Source: Parascedosporium putredinis (taxonomy: Eukaryota > Ascomycota > Sordariomycetes > Microascales > Microascaceae). From it: DNA of 64,000 nt. The notes beneath the pieces are model-generated. The model searched no databases, was not told the DNA's origin, and saw nothing but the letters and a program-made list of their open reading frames with translations. Numbering within the stretch: position 1 is the first letter of the stretch; each line of letters opens with the position of its first letter. The position numbers and the translations under genes were made by a program. Positions 10,986 through 22,566 of the stretch are shown here, piece by piece. The stretch lies in the NCBI GenBank assembly GCA_949357655.1, contig CASHTG010000011.1, positions 620,001 to 684,000 on the forward strand. The letters are read 5' to 3'.

Positions 10986-13617
10986 CTTCCGCTCTTACCA
11001 TCTCTGGCTCTGACTCTTGGGGGCGATTGTCCAACTCCGGGGTCGTGATTTTGTTGGTTTCCTCCTGTGATGCCTCCCGTAGATCCTCAATTCTTACCGC
11101 ACCATATCCAACGGAGCTAGCCGGCCTTGATTGGACTTCATCAGACACTCCCACTTCCACCCTGGCGGGATCCGGGCCATCTTCCGCTTTCGCCACGGGT
11201 AAGTCACTCTCATGTTGCAATAGGAAGCCCTCTAGACGGGGGTTTTAGCCGAACCCTATATGTAGCCTCATGAGAATCTCCCTGGCGGGTTCCATTCACG
11301 CCGAGGCTTCTTTCTGGGCCTTTTGCTAGAGAGACGACGGTGGCAAGGCAGGCCCTAGCGTTAGCTCTGAACAAATGTGGTGACTTCCCCGTTTCCTCCA
11401 TCCCTAGTTCCTATGCGGACTAGGCATTCAACGTTGGCATGTGAGTCTTACCAAGGACTTTTGGCCGGAATCTCTCAAGTGAGGTCAGCCTACGTAGTGC
11501 GTGTTCCAAGATGGTTAAATTTGCCTTGCACTGCTCGCGTCTAGACTCGGCCACTAGCTCCTCCGCCGCTAGACTCTGAAGTTCTCCGAGCTCCAGCCCG
11601 TCTACCACCTCGGCAGTGAAAAGGCAGGGCAGCCTTTTCAAAAGACATTGTTCTATCGCCAAAACACTAAAGTCATCGACGAATCGATCCAATGCGACCT
11701 ATCCACTTGTTAGCTCCAGTTTAAGCCGTTAAAGGTACACGTATCTCGCAGGACGCGCGATACACGGGTGAGCTTGCCTCGTAATATGACTCCATATAGT
11801 CCACGGCGGTATTGATTCCATGTAAGTCTGACATGTTTTCGAGCTCCTCCGTAATTAGGTCGAGGATGTCGGTGCCTTTTACACCACTAGGAATATTTGA
11901 TGCAGTGCCAGTCACCGGGAAACCCAGCAGCTTGGATAGCGCGACTGTAAAGGTGGTCTTGTTTCTTTTTGTCTGCTTCGCCTTGACCTTGTCCAGTAAT
12001 ACCTTATTGTAGGTTATGGGGTTCCCGTTCACATGCGGTTCGAGCAGCTCGGCCACTTTTTGATCTAGGCCATCCCGGAGAGCCTCGAGCCTATTGTTGA
12101 TGAACTCAAAGATGTAGAGTGCTGTTTCTTCAGCTGCGACATGGTTCACGGCTTCTAGGATTGTTTGGTGTACAATGTCCATGATGGACTCTTTAGCCGC
12201 CAAAGCGATACGGGTCCATGGCGTACACTGGTCTCGAAACAATTCCCCAACGATTATTGGATTATATGTTCCGTGGAGCTCAGAGCCCCTATTGTGTTTC
12301 ATCTTCACTTGGACCTCTCTGATGTAGCGTTCCCTGGTAATGGCGTTCAAACTCAAAGCAACGGACGGGGAACTTTCTACTATCGTCCACTGTTGACCCG
12401 TATTTCGCATCTCTGACTCGAAAGATGCCAATGCGTGTTGTATCGTAGCCCTAAGGCGGTTTGCGTACCGTTCCTGGGAGTCGCTAGCTCCAAAGAAAGG
12501 GTCCCTATAGAACCCATCAAGAGAGGCGCTAATAAGGGAGGAAAACCCGCGACTGACTTTGAGAAGATATTGACGTTGCTCGGCGGTACTTGTCCGAGGC
12601 ATGCCGAGCCTGGAGAGCTCTTCTTGGTAGATCTTGGCAGTGGAGCGTAATTGCTTCAGAAGGGGTGGGACTCTGCGTAAAGCATGCTCCCTGAGCACTC
12701 TGGAAATCCGATATCTTAACGCCTCGGCGCCGACAATTCTTCGATCCAAGGCAGCCCATGTGCCGATTTCGAAGAAGCTAGGCTTGGGTTTGTCATGGCC
12801 CTTGAGCCGAGTGTCACGCGGAGTTTCGCTTTCGTTGTGGAGAACATGCCAACCTAGTCGAAGAGTATTCGTCGTGTTCTGCGCGAGGCGTAAATAAGAC
12901 GCCTCTTCTTCAGAGCCCCGTATAAGCATATCTAGTTTAGTTATGACTCCCAGGGTACGCTCGCCAGTAGGGTCTATATCCTTGGCTAATTTTATCACCT
13001 CTTGCTGGGCGAAACTGTGCTCGGCGGACACGACGGCAAGAATGATTGCATTTGGGCGTTCCATGTAGCTCCGGACCATGTCGCGGACGATTTTATGCTC
13101 GCCCCCCAGTCTACACTCCCCGCGCTCAAGAAACCCGGCAGATCCACAAAGGTGAGGTGGGGGCAAGAAGGTCCAGATATCTCCACGTCGAGTGTAAACT
13201 CTGGGTAATCTCGCGCACTTTTAAAGCGCACATGCCGTGCCTTCTCAACGATTGCGGCAAGATCAAGGGTATCCACGCCTCTCTCACGCTGGCTGATGCC
13301 AAAATCTTCACATCGCGACCGTTGTTTTGCACTTGCTCTCTTGTGCGGGCGAGTAGAAGCGTGAATGGATGATACGCTTGCGCGGCGAAGCGTCACTTCA
13401 ACCGGAAAGCTAGTAAAGGAGCCTGTTCCATCCGTATCGGCGCCGAAGTCTACGCCGGAAATGGCCCGTAGGAGAGAGCTTTTGCCCGCCGACTTGTCCC
13501 CACATACGATGATTTGGGGAGGTCGGTATCCTCAGTGATGCCCACGGATTGGAGTTGGTTCACCAGGTCGAGAAGATCCAGGAGATCTCTCGTCAGGATC
13601 GATTCAAGTGATTTCAT
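10225..13617 (-). CDS. dynamin-like GTPase with lysine-rich repeat tail
   Basis: Exons 13617-11778, 11698-11452 and 11231-10225. The N-terminus has the dynamin G1 motif GDKSAGKSS (about residues 40-48), the DLPG switch and the G4 motif TKLD. A helical middle/stalk region and a GTPase-effector-like segment (VALDRFVDDFSVLAIEQCL) in exon 2 follow. Exon 3 adds an acidic linker and repeats built on SKKDKKKKK then WDDPVPEPE. Intron 1 has a GC donor (GAG then GCAAGC) with a CTAAC branch point; its position matches the intron of the paralogue at 14838. Frame breaks fall in G4 at 13516-13519, C6 at 13102-13107 and three places in the tail. With one base restored at each, the total closes to whole codons. 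An in-frame TGA at 10509-10507 in repeat 4 may end the protein earlier. Dynamins remodel membranes; the role here is unknown. Start: ATG at 13617, aligned with the paralogue. Confidence 0.8.
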
Positions 13618-13730
13618 TATGGATGTTCTTTGCAGGATGCTCAATGACGGTGGAGAAATGAGACAATACTAGGATCGGTGATTCAAGTGAAGGAAGAAAG
13701 ATGGACGCGAAAAACTACGCTACAACCGCC

Positions 13731-13737
13731 TTTTATA
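13731..13737 (-). promoter_or_regulatory. TATA box of first dynamin-like gene
   Basis: On the gene strand this reads TATAAAAGGCGGTTG, about 115 bp before the ATG. The paralogue has a TTTAAACAGCGGTTG arrangement at the equivalent place, so the shared GCGGTTG downstream of the TATA-like box supports a common promoter origin. Confidence 0.6.
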
Positions 13738-13871
13738 CACCAAACAAGGCCTCCACCACCGACATATTCCAAGGAGCTATGCTTGCGCTGTTAGGTTGGG
13801 CGAAAGTCGAGAGCCTGTCAACCGTGCGCCACAAATGGATGAATCCGGCAGCGATCACGAATTTTGGCGTT

Positions 13872-13899
13872 GTTGGCCTACCGCAGACGATTTTAGCCA
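13872..13899 (-). promoter_or_regulatory. 28-bp upstream element shared by both dynamin genes
   Basis: It matches 17739-17766 at 23 of 28 positions, and all five differences are transitions. It lies about 255 bp before the ATG, against about 366 bp in the paralogue. It may be a conserved regulatory site or simply residual similarity from the tandem duplication. Confidence 0.5.
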
Positions 13900-14837
13900 G
13901 TAATATTATGGGAAAGCAGCTCTGCCTTGTGTAACCTGTTGGGAGCATCCATCGGGCGTCAATCTGCGGGAGAGATGCGCGGTTCACCAACTCCATTCGT
14001 CGCAGGTAATGCGTGATGCCCTTTCGCTACGCCCCCGCAGTATTGCTTCAGTCGGACGCACGCTCTCGTCCAGTGAAGACCTGGAGGCTGCTCGGAGGAG
14101 CTGGCTCGGGGAGGCCCGGAACTTGGCTCATGTGTTGGTTTGAATATGGTGTCGGAGCCCAACGTAGGCATCTGATGCCGCAATGCCGCATGCCGCATGC
14201 AAAGATAGCCTGCGGGTTTTCTGCAAGAGGTTAGTAGTTTCCAAAGCTCTACAACATCCATCCAAGCAGACTAGTACATGTATCCAGGGAAACTTTTTAA
14301 ATATCATGCAATTACCAAGGATTGAAATGGAAGCAAACACAGGGAGGTTTGGCACGGGCCAAGGCCATTTCCGCCTTATGATACACACCCGTTTCAGTCA
14401 ACTCATCACTTGATCTGAAAAACGGAGGACAACATAGCTCTCACGAACACGAAAGGCTACTAGTCTATGAGAGTACCCTATTTTATTATTCACGGGCAGT
14501 ATTCGTATGTTTCGTGTTTACCACGCCTGGTGCCATCATAAATGCTTTACGTGACACCAGGAGTTCTACTCTCTTGCCTGCCGCATTAAGCTTGAAGTTG
14601 ATAGAATATATATATATGTGTGTTTGTGTACGTGTGGGTGTGTAAGGTTCCCTACGAGAGGTTTCGGAAGTACATGTAAGATAAAACGTATAATTGTTCT
14701 GCTGTTAAGCTAATTCTTGTATTCAAATTACTTACGCAAAAATGGGTCAGTTGAATATGTATGGAGACCGTTTACCATTTGTTCTGGCACAAATTCATCC
14801 TCCCTAGGCCTCCTAACTTTTCCTTTCTTGCCATTTC

Positions 14838-17373
14838 TCACGAATCCATCGAACTATCACTGTCTACTTCTTCGGCTGGCTTGACTGCAATCTCTGTTTC
14901 CCATTCCGGGACACGGTCAACGCATAGTGACACGTTACGAGATGCGACACGAATAGAAGGTGACGCCAATATCCCTTGTGCCATATCCATGGGGTTTGAA
15001 GCGTGTTCACTGGGTGTGGCTGGCTGCGGAAGGGTAGGAGTCGGACACGAGACTGAATCCAAAGACCCGCGCCTGATAGCGATATTGTCTTGACGAACAC
15101 CATTTGCTCGTAGACTCCGATCAAGGCCGTCATCTTTGTCTCGGTGTTAGCAATCCGGCCACTTGGATCGGAACAAGCTATCCATTGGTACATAGGATAT
15201 ATCACGTCTCAGGGAGGGGAGAGAGCTTACTTGAAAATTGGGATCGGTACCGGTCGAGAAAGGTCAACTCGCTAAGTCCGTCTTCTAGGACGGCAAGCTT
15301 TCGGTACACCATTTGCGTTCCTCTGCACTTTGCTCCCCTCTGCAGCAAGATGCGCTACCTCTGCCATAGAAAGGCCGTCAATCACCTCGGCATTGAGGAG
15401 GGAAGGGAGATTGCGAATGAGGCACTGTTCGACAGCCAGGACGGCGATATCGTCGACAAACTTTTTAACGCCACCTAACAGGCATTACAGTACCTCCGCG
15501 GTTAGTGCAAGTCTTATGAACGTCGGAGGCTGGGTTTACAGAGAAAACGTACCTTGTAATATGACTCCATGTAGTCCGCGGCAGAGTCACTACCATGCTG
15601 CTCGAGAGTGAGATCCAATTGCTCTTCCATGAGATTCAAAACCCATGCGTTGAGGGCTGAGGAATCTCGTTCGAAAGAGTTACGTGCACGCCTAATACTC
15701 GCATCGATATTGCGTTGTAAGGCTTTCTGATGCCTCTTCTTCTGGATGTCTCTGACGTTTTCCACCAAATCTTTCGTATAGGTGATTGGGTGGCCGTTGA
15801 TGTGAGGGTCGAGAAGGCTCGTCACCATGCTGTCTAGGTTGTCCTTATGAGTACCCAGCATGCCATCAACCCATCGGCTAATTTTTGCGGCAGTCTCATT
15901 GAGTGTGACGTGATACACAATCGCTTGAATTGTTTGTGACACAACATTTACCACCGAGTCCTTCGCCTTGATCGCGAGAGCCGCCCATGGCTGGCATTGC
16001 TCCTTGAAGAGTTCCGAGATAATCAAGGGATTGAAAGTTCCTGGAAGCTCACATCCTTTACTCTGGCGAATCACTTCTCTGACCTCCTCGATATACTTTG
16101 TCCTTGGAATGTGTCTTGCGTCCAAATCTGAAACATCGCTCGGATCTTCGATGATGATTCTCATGCGACCATGGTCTTGGATGTCTTTCTCAAAATCGAT
16201 CAACAGGTTCTGCACGACCGCTCTAAGACGGTTGGGGTACCCTGTCTGATGTTGAGAAGATCCAAAGAATGAATCCTTGTAGAAGCCATCAACAGCGGCC
16301 CTAATAAGAGTGGAAACCTCGCGGCTGACTCTCAAAAGGTATCGGCGTTGCTCAGCAAAGGTATTTCGCGCTGTCCCTAAGCGGGCGAGCCTCTCTTGGC
16401 AATCTGAAATTTCTGACCGGACATCCTGAACGAGGGGAGGAAGTTGAAGCATGATCTGGTCCCTGAGTACGTTACTGAGGCGTGGCTTCAGGGCCTTGAC
16501 GCCGAGGATCCGCGGGTCCAATGAGGACCACACGCCCTTGCCGAAAACTCAGTCTCCGACGCGTCGCGCTCGGCGGAGGTGGCGTCGCGCATGTCGTAGT
16601 TTCTATTCTTGAGGACGTGCCACCCCAAGCGGAAGACCACGTCCTTGTTCTGAGCGAGCGTCACGTACGCGACCTCGCTTTCGGAGCCCGCATCGAGCGT
16701 ATCCGGCTTCGTGATGACACCTAGGGTGCGCGTACCTTCCGGGTCAAGGTTCCGGGTGAGATCGGTGACCTCTTGCAGGGCAAAATCGCTCTTGGCTGAT
16801 ACGACCGCGAGGATAATGCTCCTCGGGCGCGCCATGTAGTCCCGTGCCATCTTGCGGACAATGGCGCCGTCGGCGGCCGACTGTTCTTTATTCCCGGCAC
16901 GAAAGAGGCCCGGTAGGTCGACGAGGGTGAGATGCGGCTGGTCTGGCCCGGAAAGTTCTACTCGGAGGATGTCCGTGCTAAAGTTCTTGCCTCCCGACAG
17001 ACCCATCTCCTCTCTTGCCTTTTCGACCACGGTGCCGAGGTCCAAGTTCTCTGCGTCGGTCTCGACACGAAACTTGGAGAGCCGTTCGCGTATCTCGCTT
17101 GGCCCTCAGGATCAGGCGTGATCGAGGTGACAACGGACACGTTGGGGGCACGACGCAGGACTAGCTCCGTTGGAAAGCGCGTGCATAGATTATCCTTGGT
17201 GGGGAAAGTCATGCCCGAGATTGCCTCGAGGACTGAACTCTTGCCTGCGGACTGGTCGCCGCATACAATGATCTCGGGAGGTCAACATAGCGACTGACTC
17301 CCTTGGAGCGGAGCCTATCGATGACGTCAAGGAACTCACGATGGTCCCTGGTCTGGATGGAAGCAGTGGTCAT
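14838..17373 (-). CDS. dynamin-like GTPase, tandem paralogue
   Basis: Exons 17373-15553, 15474-15231 and 15139-14838; about 789 residues. It has G1 GDQSAGKSS, the switch DLPGLF, G4 TKPD, the stalk region (for example EQRRYLLRVSREVSTLI) and an effector-domain segment in exon 2. The C-terminal tail is short, Ser/Pro-rich and acidic (ends DSDSSMDS), without the lysine repeats of its neighbour. The two proteins align closely through the GTPase and stalk domains, and their first intron follows the same YY[E/K] codon. Frame breaks: GGG at 17276-17278, GGCCC at 17101-17105, A4 at 16544-16547, A5 at the start of exon 2 and a G4 run in exon 2 that needs a net one-base loss. Allowing for them, length and phases close. 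A cytoplasmic membrane-associated GTPase is likely. The start at 17373 (MTTASIQTRD) aligns with the paralogue. Confidence 0.82.
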
Positions 17374-17503
17374 GATTGAGATTGGTCTTAGGATTGTCTA
17401 AAAGAAAAGGGGAATGTATTGGTGAAGGGCTCTGGATAGAGGAGACTTAGCGGCAAAGATGCCTTGGGTAGAGCAAGAGAAGGAGGAAGGAATCGCTCCG
17501 GGT

Positions 17504-17520
17504 CAACCGCTGTTTAAATA
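17504..17520 (-). promoter_or_regulatory. TATA-like box and GCGGTTG of second dynamin gene
   Basis: On the gene strand this reads TATTTAAACAGCGGTTG, about 135 bp before the ATG. It matches the layout TATAAAAGGCGGTTG of the paralogue. Confidence 0.5.
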
Positions 17521-17738
17521 TTCGGCTGGATCGCCTCTCCATCCTATTTGTCCTATCTTGGTCTGAACTTCATAGACGGGGTAAGCTGTCTCATTCCTAG
17601 GCCTCCCTCTATGCTCTGACTGATGTCGATATTGAGCACATTGCTGCGTGGGGAGTGTTGATGGGCCTCCCGGAAACGGGGCGAAGGCGAACAAATCCTG
17701 GTGCTGCGTAGCATATGGTTTGATAATTGCTGTGCAAG

Positions 17739-17766
17739 GTTGGCCTGCCACAGATGATTTTGACCA
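17739..17766 (-). promoter_or_regulatory. 28-bp upstream element shared by both dynamin genes
   Basis: Counterpart of 13872-13899, with five transition differences and no indel. Confidence 0.5.
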
Positions 17767-19350
17767 TTCAACGTGAAAAATGCTGCGCGTATTGTTCAGA
17801 GCCGCTGCTGGATGTCAATTCGAGCTTGAGAGCGCGGTGTGCGGACAGCTATTGGCCATAGAAGCCTGCAAGACACCCTTTACATCATGTCCCGCAGAAA
17901 TCCTTCGGCGGGCGGAATGCCGGTGCAGCGGTACCGAACTGTGAGCTGTAGATGGGGTTGGGGTCGTACAAGGGAGGCCCAAAACCCCCACCTGTGCGCT
18001 TGGTTACGTGTACCTCTGGAGACATTGAAGGATTGCATACCAATCTCGAGTTTGCAAAGCGACCGTCTCGACCGGTAGCGCGTTGTCGTCCCAGGTGCCA
18101 ATTCCTTAACACCCATGCCTAAGGTTCAAGTCCTCGGCTGAAAAAATCATAAGGACCCCACCGCGCACTTTCCGCATTATGAAGAGTCTGGTGTCTCTCG
18201 TACTCTAGAGCTAGGAGGCTAACTGCTGTCCCCTTGCTTATAGTGGGCTCGCCCACACGCTTGGTGCTGCAACGTCGATGGCATGAAGCCACTCACGGTC
18301 TCATCTCCCGTTCCTCCCTCGCTTCTCTCGTTCATTCTGAGGGCAAAATGTGCCACCTTGTTACCCACCGCGCCTACCGTTTCCTTTCAGCGGTGCGTCA
18401 TCGAGGTTCCTCCGCCGGGCCGGACTTGATGCTTTCATCATGACACCCCACCATGCTCTCTGGGGGTCCTATCACTCTTTCCTCGCCCTGTCGTTATAAT
18501 TATTAACCTACACTATAATAGAGTAAAGATTCTGATAAAAGAAAAAGAAATGTAAAATATAGGCGAGCCTCTTCGCCACGCGGGAGCATACCACTGTCCA
18601 GCATCATCCCCTCTCAGCCGTCCATACTAACGTAGTAGATGGATGAGTGATCCTTGCTATGGCCACGTTCTCACACCGTTGGGCGGCTGCGCAGATGGAA
18701 GGCCTCCATGGATTTCATTTCATTCCCTCCGCTGCTAGTTCGCCCCTTCTTGAGTAAATCACAATGCTGCCCAAACCCAACCGGGCGGCCGGCTGCATTT
18801 TGGGCGCTGGAAAGGGGCTGTACTCAAGGAACTTCTGCCTAAGTGGCTGATCCCCGCCCCAAATCCAGGCTGCGCAACGTCCAGCTCTTATGTGGGTTTC
18901 GAGTGTTGGGTCTAATCCCCTCACAATCAATTCTTTGTCGGACAGACTTGAACAAAACGTTGGAAAATGTCTGTCATTGTCCTAAAGTTTTAGTAGGTTA
19001 ATTATATAGAAGAACCCTGAGTAAATGCTAACTATCAATGATATTGGCGTAAAATGAGGTAGCTGTTTCATGGCTAGAGAATCTCTCGGTGCCAAGGCTA
19101 CCTCACACCTACCCTCGTTACGACGTCGTAATTGGCTCTCTTCCCGGAGGGCGTCCCTACCTCATGCAATGAGGCGCCACGATGCCTCGTTGAAATACTC
19201 ATATCTTGCTTTTGCAATTCCTTGAAAGCGGGGTCAGGCTCTGGGAATGATATTATATATATCTGGATGGATATGGATCTATTCAATGTTCCCTTCATTC
19301 ATAACTCCCCATCAGATATAAGATCAAAACTTGGAACTAGATCGTGCACA

Positions 19351-22300
19351 ATGGCATCACTTGGAAAACTCACCAATTCTATTTGTTCCTTCACGAACGA
19401 GACCACAGTTGCCCTTTTCAATTTTAATTTCGAACTCTCTCTCCTTCGCACACCCTTAGCTGAGTTTCTTCCGGTGGGGCAAGCGTTGACTCCAAACCGA
19501 AGGCAGGAGGCGGAATCCGGCAACATTCATCAAACAGCAGCCCTACTGGGATTCCTCTTCAACGATATAATCCCCGACACTCCCAAACTCAAGCGAGCAT
19601 TCGGAACCCGCGTGAGCGAGATCCTAACCAATCCTGATATCAATCCCCAAGGAACCGAAGACCACGGGCCATTTCAGCAGTTCATAGGCGCAGATGGGAC
19701 GGGGGTATGGGCCGCCGCTACATCGGGGGACGCCGCAATTAGCGTTCTCCTTCTCGCATGCATGTTGGCTCATGGATTTGAGGAAGTCATCAGTCTCCCT
19801 CTGGGCCGAATTAATTAGCGAAAGAAAACTGCGGATCAAGACCCTCCTCGAAGGCAATAAGATACTCAACCCCCATACGGTTGCGGCGGCACAACGCGAG
19901 ATACCGAGGTTAGAACTTGCTAGGTGGGATGCCAGCGTCCGGGCCTTTTACGGAGAGCGGACGTTCATATGAAATTCCAAAAGACGCAGTTTGCATTGAT
20001 CTCGGATAACCTCAGGCTTCCTTATTCGGGCAGTGGTTCAACGTTTGAGAAGGTTACTGCGACATGGGTGATGGCAATGCAAGATTTCGAGAAGATCATG
20101 GACAACCACCCGCAACAAGTATGTGATAGGGCGATCCTTCTCGGTATATCGTCTTGGCACATCTACCCCAACCTTTTAATATTTCAAGAGAAGGCCCAAA
20201 ATGTTTCCTTTCACGACCCCTGGTTCCCCAATCGGCAGTTCTAAGTCTCGGAATGGAATATCGCTGTTCGTCTCATGATTATATTCGTTGGTCTCTGGCC
20301 TTATCCCATTCGCGATTTTACGGCAATCCCGTTCCTGTACTTAGCAATGAGGATTACGCCGGGTCACGCTCTCGCAGCTATGGGTAATGGCGTTGGGAGC
20401 TGTTTTCCGGCAATGGGAAATTCGCAATGCCGATATTGGAGTCGCCTTCGATTGGTTTGTAAAACTGGGCACAAAACTGAAATCGACAGAGGCCCATCAG
20501 TGTCCAGAGCTCAGCTGGATTCTCAAGCTTTGCTCTGCAGCTGAGGACACTGCTCACGATACCAAGGTCGCAAATAACCTTGTAAAGTACGGCTGGAGAC
20601 GAGAAAATGGCGTTCTCAGTAGAGATTCCATGTACAGGCCATTTTTTGGGCTTTGCAATCCTATCAACATCCGGTCGCTAACCAGGGACTCCGCCACCGA
20701 ATGCGGTATCGACTGCTTCCGTCGACATGTGGCAAGGCTCCAACTACCGCCAACTATAATCACCCTCATCTCCCACAATGGAGATATTGGAAATCACACG
20801 TTTACTGAGTGGTTGACCACCCGCCCTATAGCTTTTCATCGCGATCACCACGAAACAGGGGTGAACACGAGCATGTATCATGGCCGGAACGCTAGATGGA
20901 TTCGATTCCATGATCCCTCACCGGAGAATGACCTAAGGCCCCTATTTGAAGAGAGACGCGCATTAATGGAGCAAAATGGCGAGATACTTATTCTTGTCCA
21001 GGGCCAAGGTGACGTACCCGTGAAGGTAATCTCTTCTAACTTAGAAGAGTATATTTGGAAGGGCCTCCAGATTTCTTCGGCGGTCCCAATACCAACATCA
21101 GCTTCCGTGCCGATGCAACATCCCATCTGAGTAGCTCTGACATCACGCTGTGGGTTCAATCCGATGCCTATAAGACCACCTGGGCGGATGGCGTGAATTC
21201 CGCGTTTGATGAAGTCTTGCCCCCGGATGAATGGGTCCCGCAGCTCTTGAATGCGGATAACAACAGGATATATGAGTACATGATGGGCTTTATGAAGGTT
21301 CGTCGACCACATTGTGAAAAACGCAGGAGACACCGCTAATAACCCGTTAGACCCGACCTACTAGAGCAGCCACTATTAATCATGGCACCAATCATATCAA
21401 ACTAAGGGACCCCAATTCCAAGCGAAGAAGACTTGACTCACCGCCAAGGGATGAATATTCGACTCACGCTGCATATCTTTTCCCAGAACAGCACTCGACT
21501 GGTATTAGCGACAGCGACAGCCCTAATAAGGTTTGGCAAAGCTTGACTATGATGATGAACAACGCCCCAAGGCCTTTCAAGTGGTTAGCATCATGGAGGC
21601 TACTGGAAGTCGCAACTGCCCTTTATGAGGTGCTTGCGCAGCCACTATATCACCACGCATTATTGAAAGGGCCCTCATAGATTCAAAATGGGCGCCTACC
21701 CAGATCAGGCGTATTATCCAATCGGGACCGACGGCATCCCTGCAAGGTAGTTCTGTATACGACGCATTTAGCAAGATTGCTAGTCTCTCCGTCTCCGAAT
21801 TAACAACCTCTATGTCTCGCGGCCAGATATTTGCCTGCGTTGCTATGTTTGAATCGGGACACCTCGATTTAGACCCAGGGAAACTGACAGAAGTGATCGC
21901 TCTATGTCACGAAGATTCCATCTTTGTTTCCGAGACACTTTTGACAGACCCAGCTCTCGAACGGCCGGACCGGGTACTTCGCCACATGGTAGGAAACATC
22001 GGCCATTCGGGATTGGTCCTAATGGTCTCACCTTTGCAGCCCCGCGTACGGCCCAGAGCTAACGGCGCCGGTTATGTCAACCACGAAACATATGACTACC
22101 AAGCTCTAGATAGGTTTGGTAGCACATCCCTTCACCTAAGCTTTACAGAGTGGAAGTTTCCCTTGAGTGGGAAAACACGGGAGAAATAGATCAAGAGGTG
22201 TTCCTTCTAGAATCTGTTGTATCTGTCCGAGATGGCGGGACATGGGTTGCCGATCTCGATGTGTTAGCTATCGAGAGAGATAAGCCCGACACGATCCAGT

Positions 22301-22566
22301 TTCCTTGCAACTGTCCGCTAGGTGAAGCAATGAACTCTCTAGATGCGGTTTCCGTCGACTCGTGGGATGGGCTCCTAGATTTACCTCCCTGTCTAAGTGT
22401 GATACGAGCGAGAAATAACTGGGTGGCGCGACTGGCTGCGACGTCTATCATTTGCCAGCAGAGCAATGGGCATGCATTAGTACTTGTTGAGGGGGATAGA
22501 CTCTGCTTAAATTGTCTCGTAGACGCGTATAGTGAGATCAGCACACCGCAAATGGTACTCTACTAG
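19351..22566 (+). CDS. large conserved fungal protein of unknown function
   Basis: Two exons, 19351-21297 and 21351-22566, joined by a 53-bp GT-AG intron with a GCTAATAAC branch point; about 1,055 residues. I recognise a family widespread in filamentous ascomycetes but know no function for it. Landmarks are GADGTGVWAAATSG (about 113-126), FACVAMFESGHLDL, HEDSIFVSETLLTDP, GNIGHSGLVLMV, TSLHLSFTEWKFPL, ADLDVLAIER and the closing RARNNWVARLAATSI. No signal peptide or membrane segment is evident. About seven frame breaks interrupt it, at roughly 19785, 19946-19949 (T4), 20220, 20363, 21063, 21635 and 22180. Nearly all are repaired by one extra homopolymer base, after which both exons close in phase. 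An in-frame upstream ATG at 19273 is an alternative start. It is divergent from the dynamin-like gene at 17373; a functional link is unproven. Confidence 0.75.

Larger units (their letters stand above)
13618..14837. other. intergenic: promoter of first dynamin gene and 3' flank of second
   Basis: The first 300 bp contain the TATA box and a 28-bp element shared with the other dynamin gene. The rest includes a short AT/GT-rich stretch near 14606-14640. No further gene supported. Confidence 0.6.
17374..19350. other. intergenic, including promoter of second dynamin gene
   Basis: Holds the promoter elements described separately and, near 18060-18150, a degenerate tRNA-like sequence. No protein-coding gene supported. 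This is the divergent promoter region between the dynamin paralogue (-) and the unknown gene at 19351 (+). Confidence 0.55.

Noticed and set aside
17503..17771. Overlapping small frames upstream of the second dynamin gene
   Set aside because: The segment behaves as promoter, sharing TATA-region and upstream elements with the paralogue.
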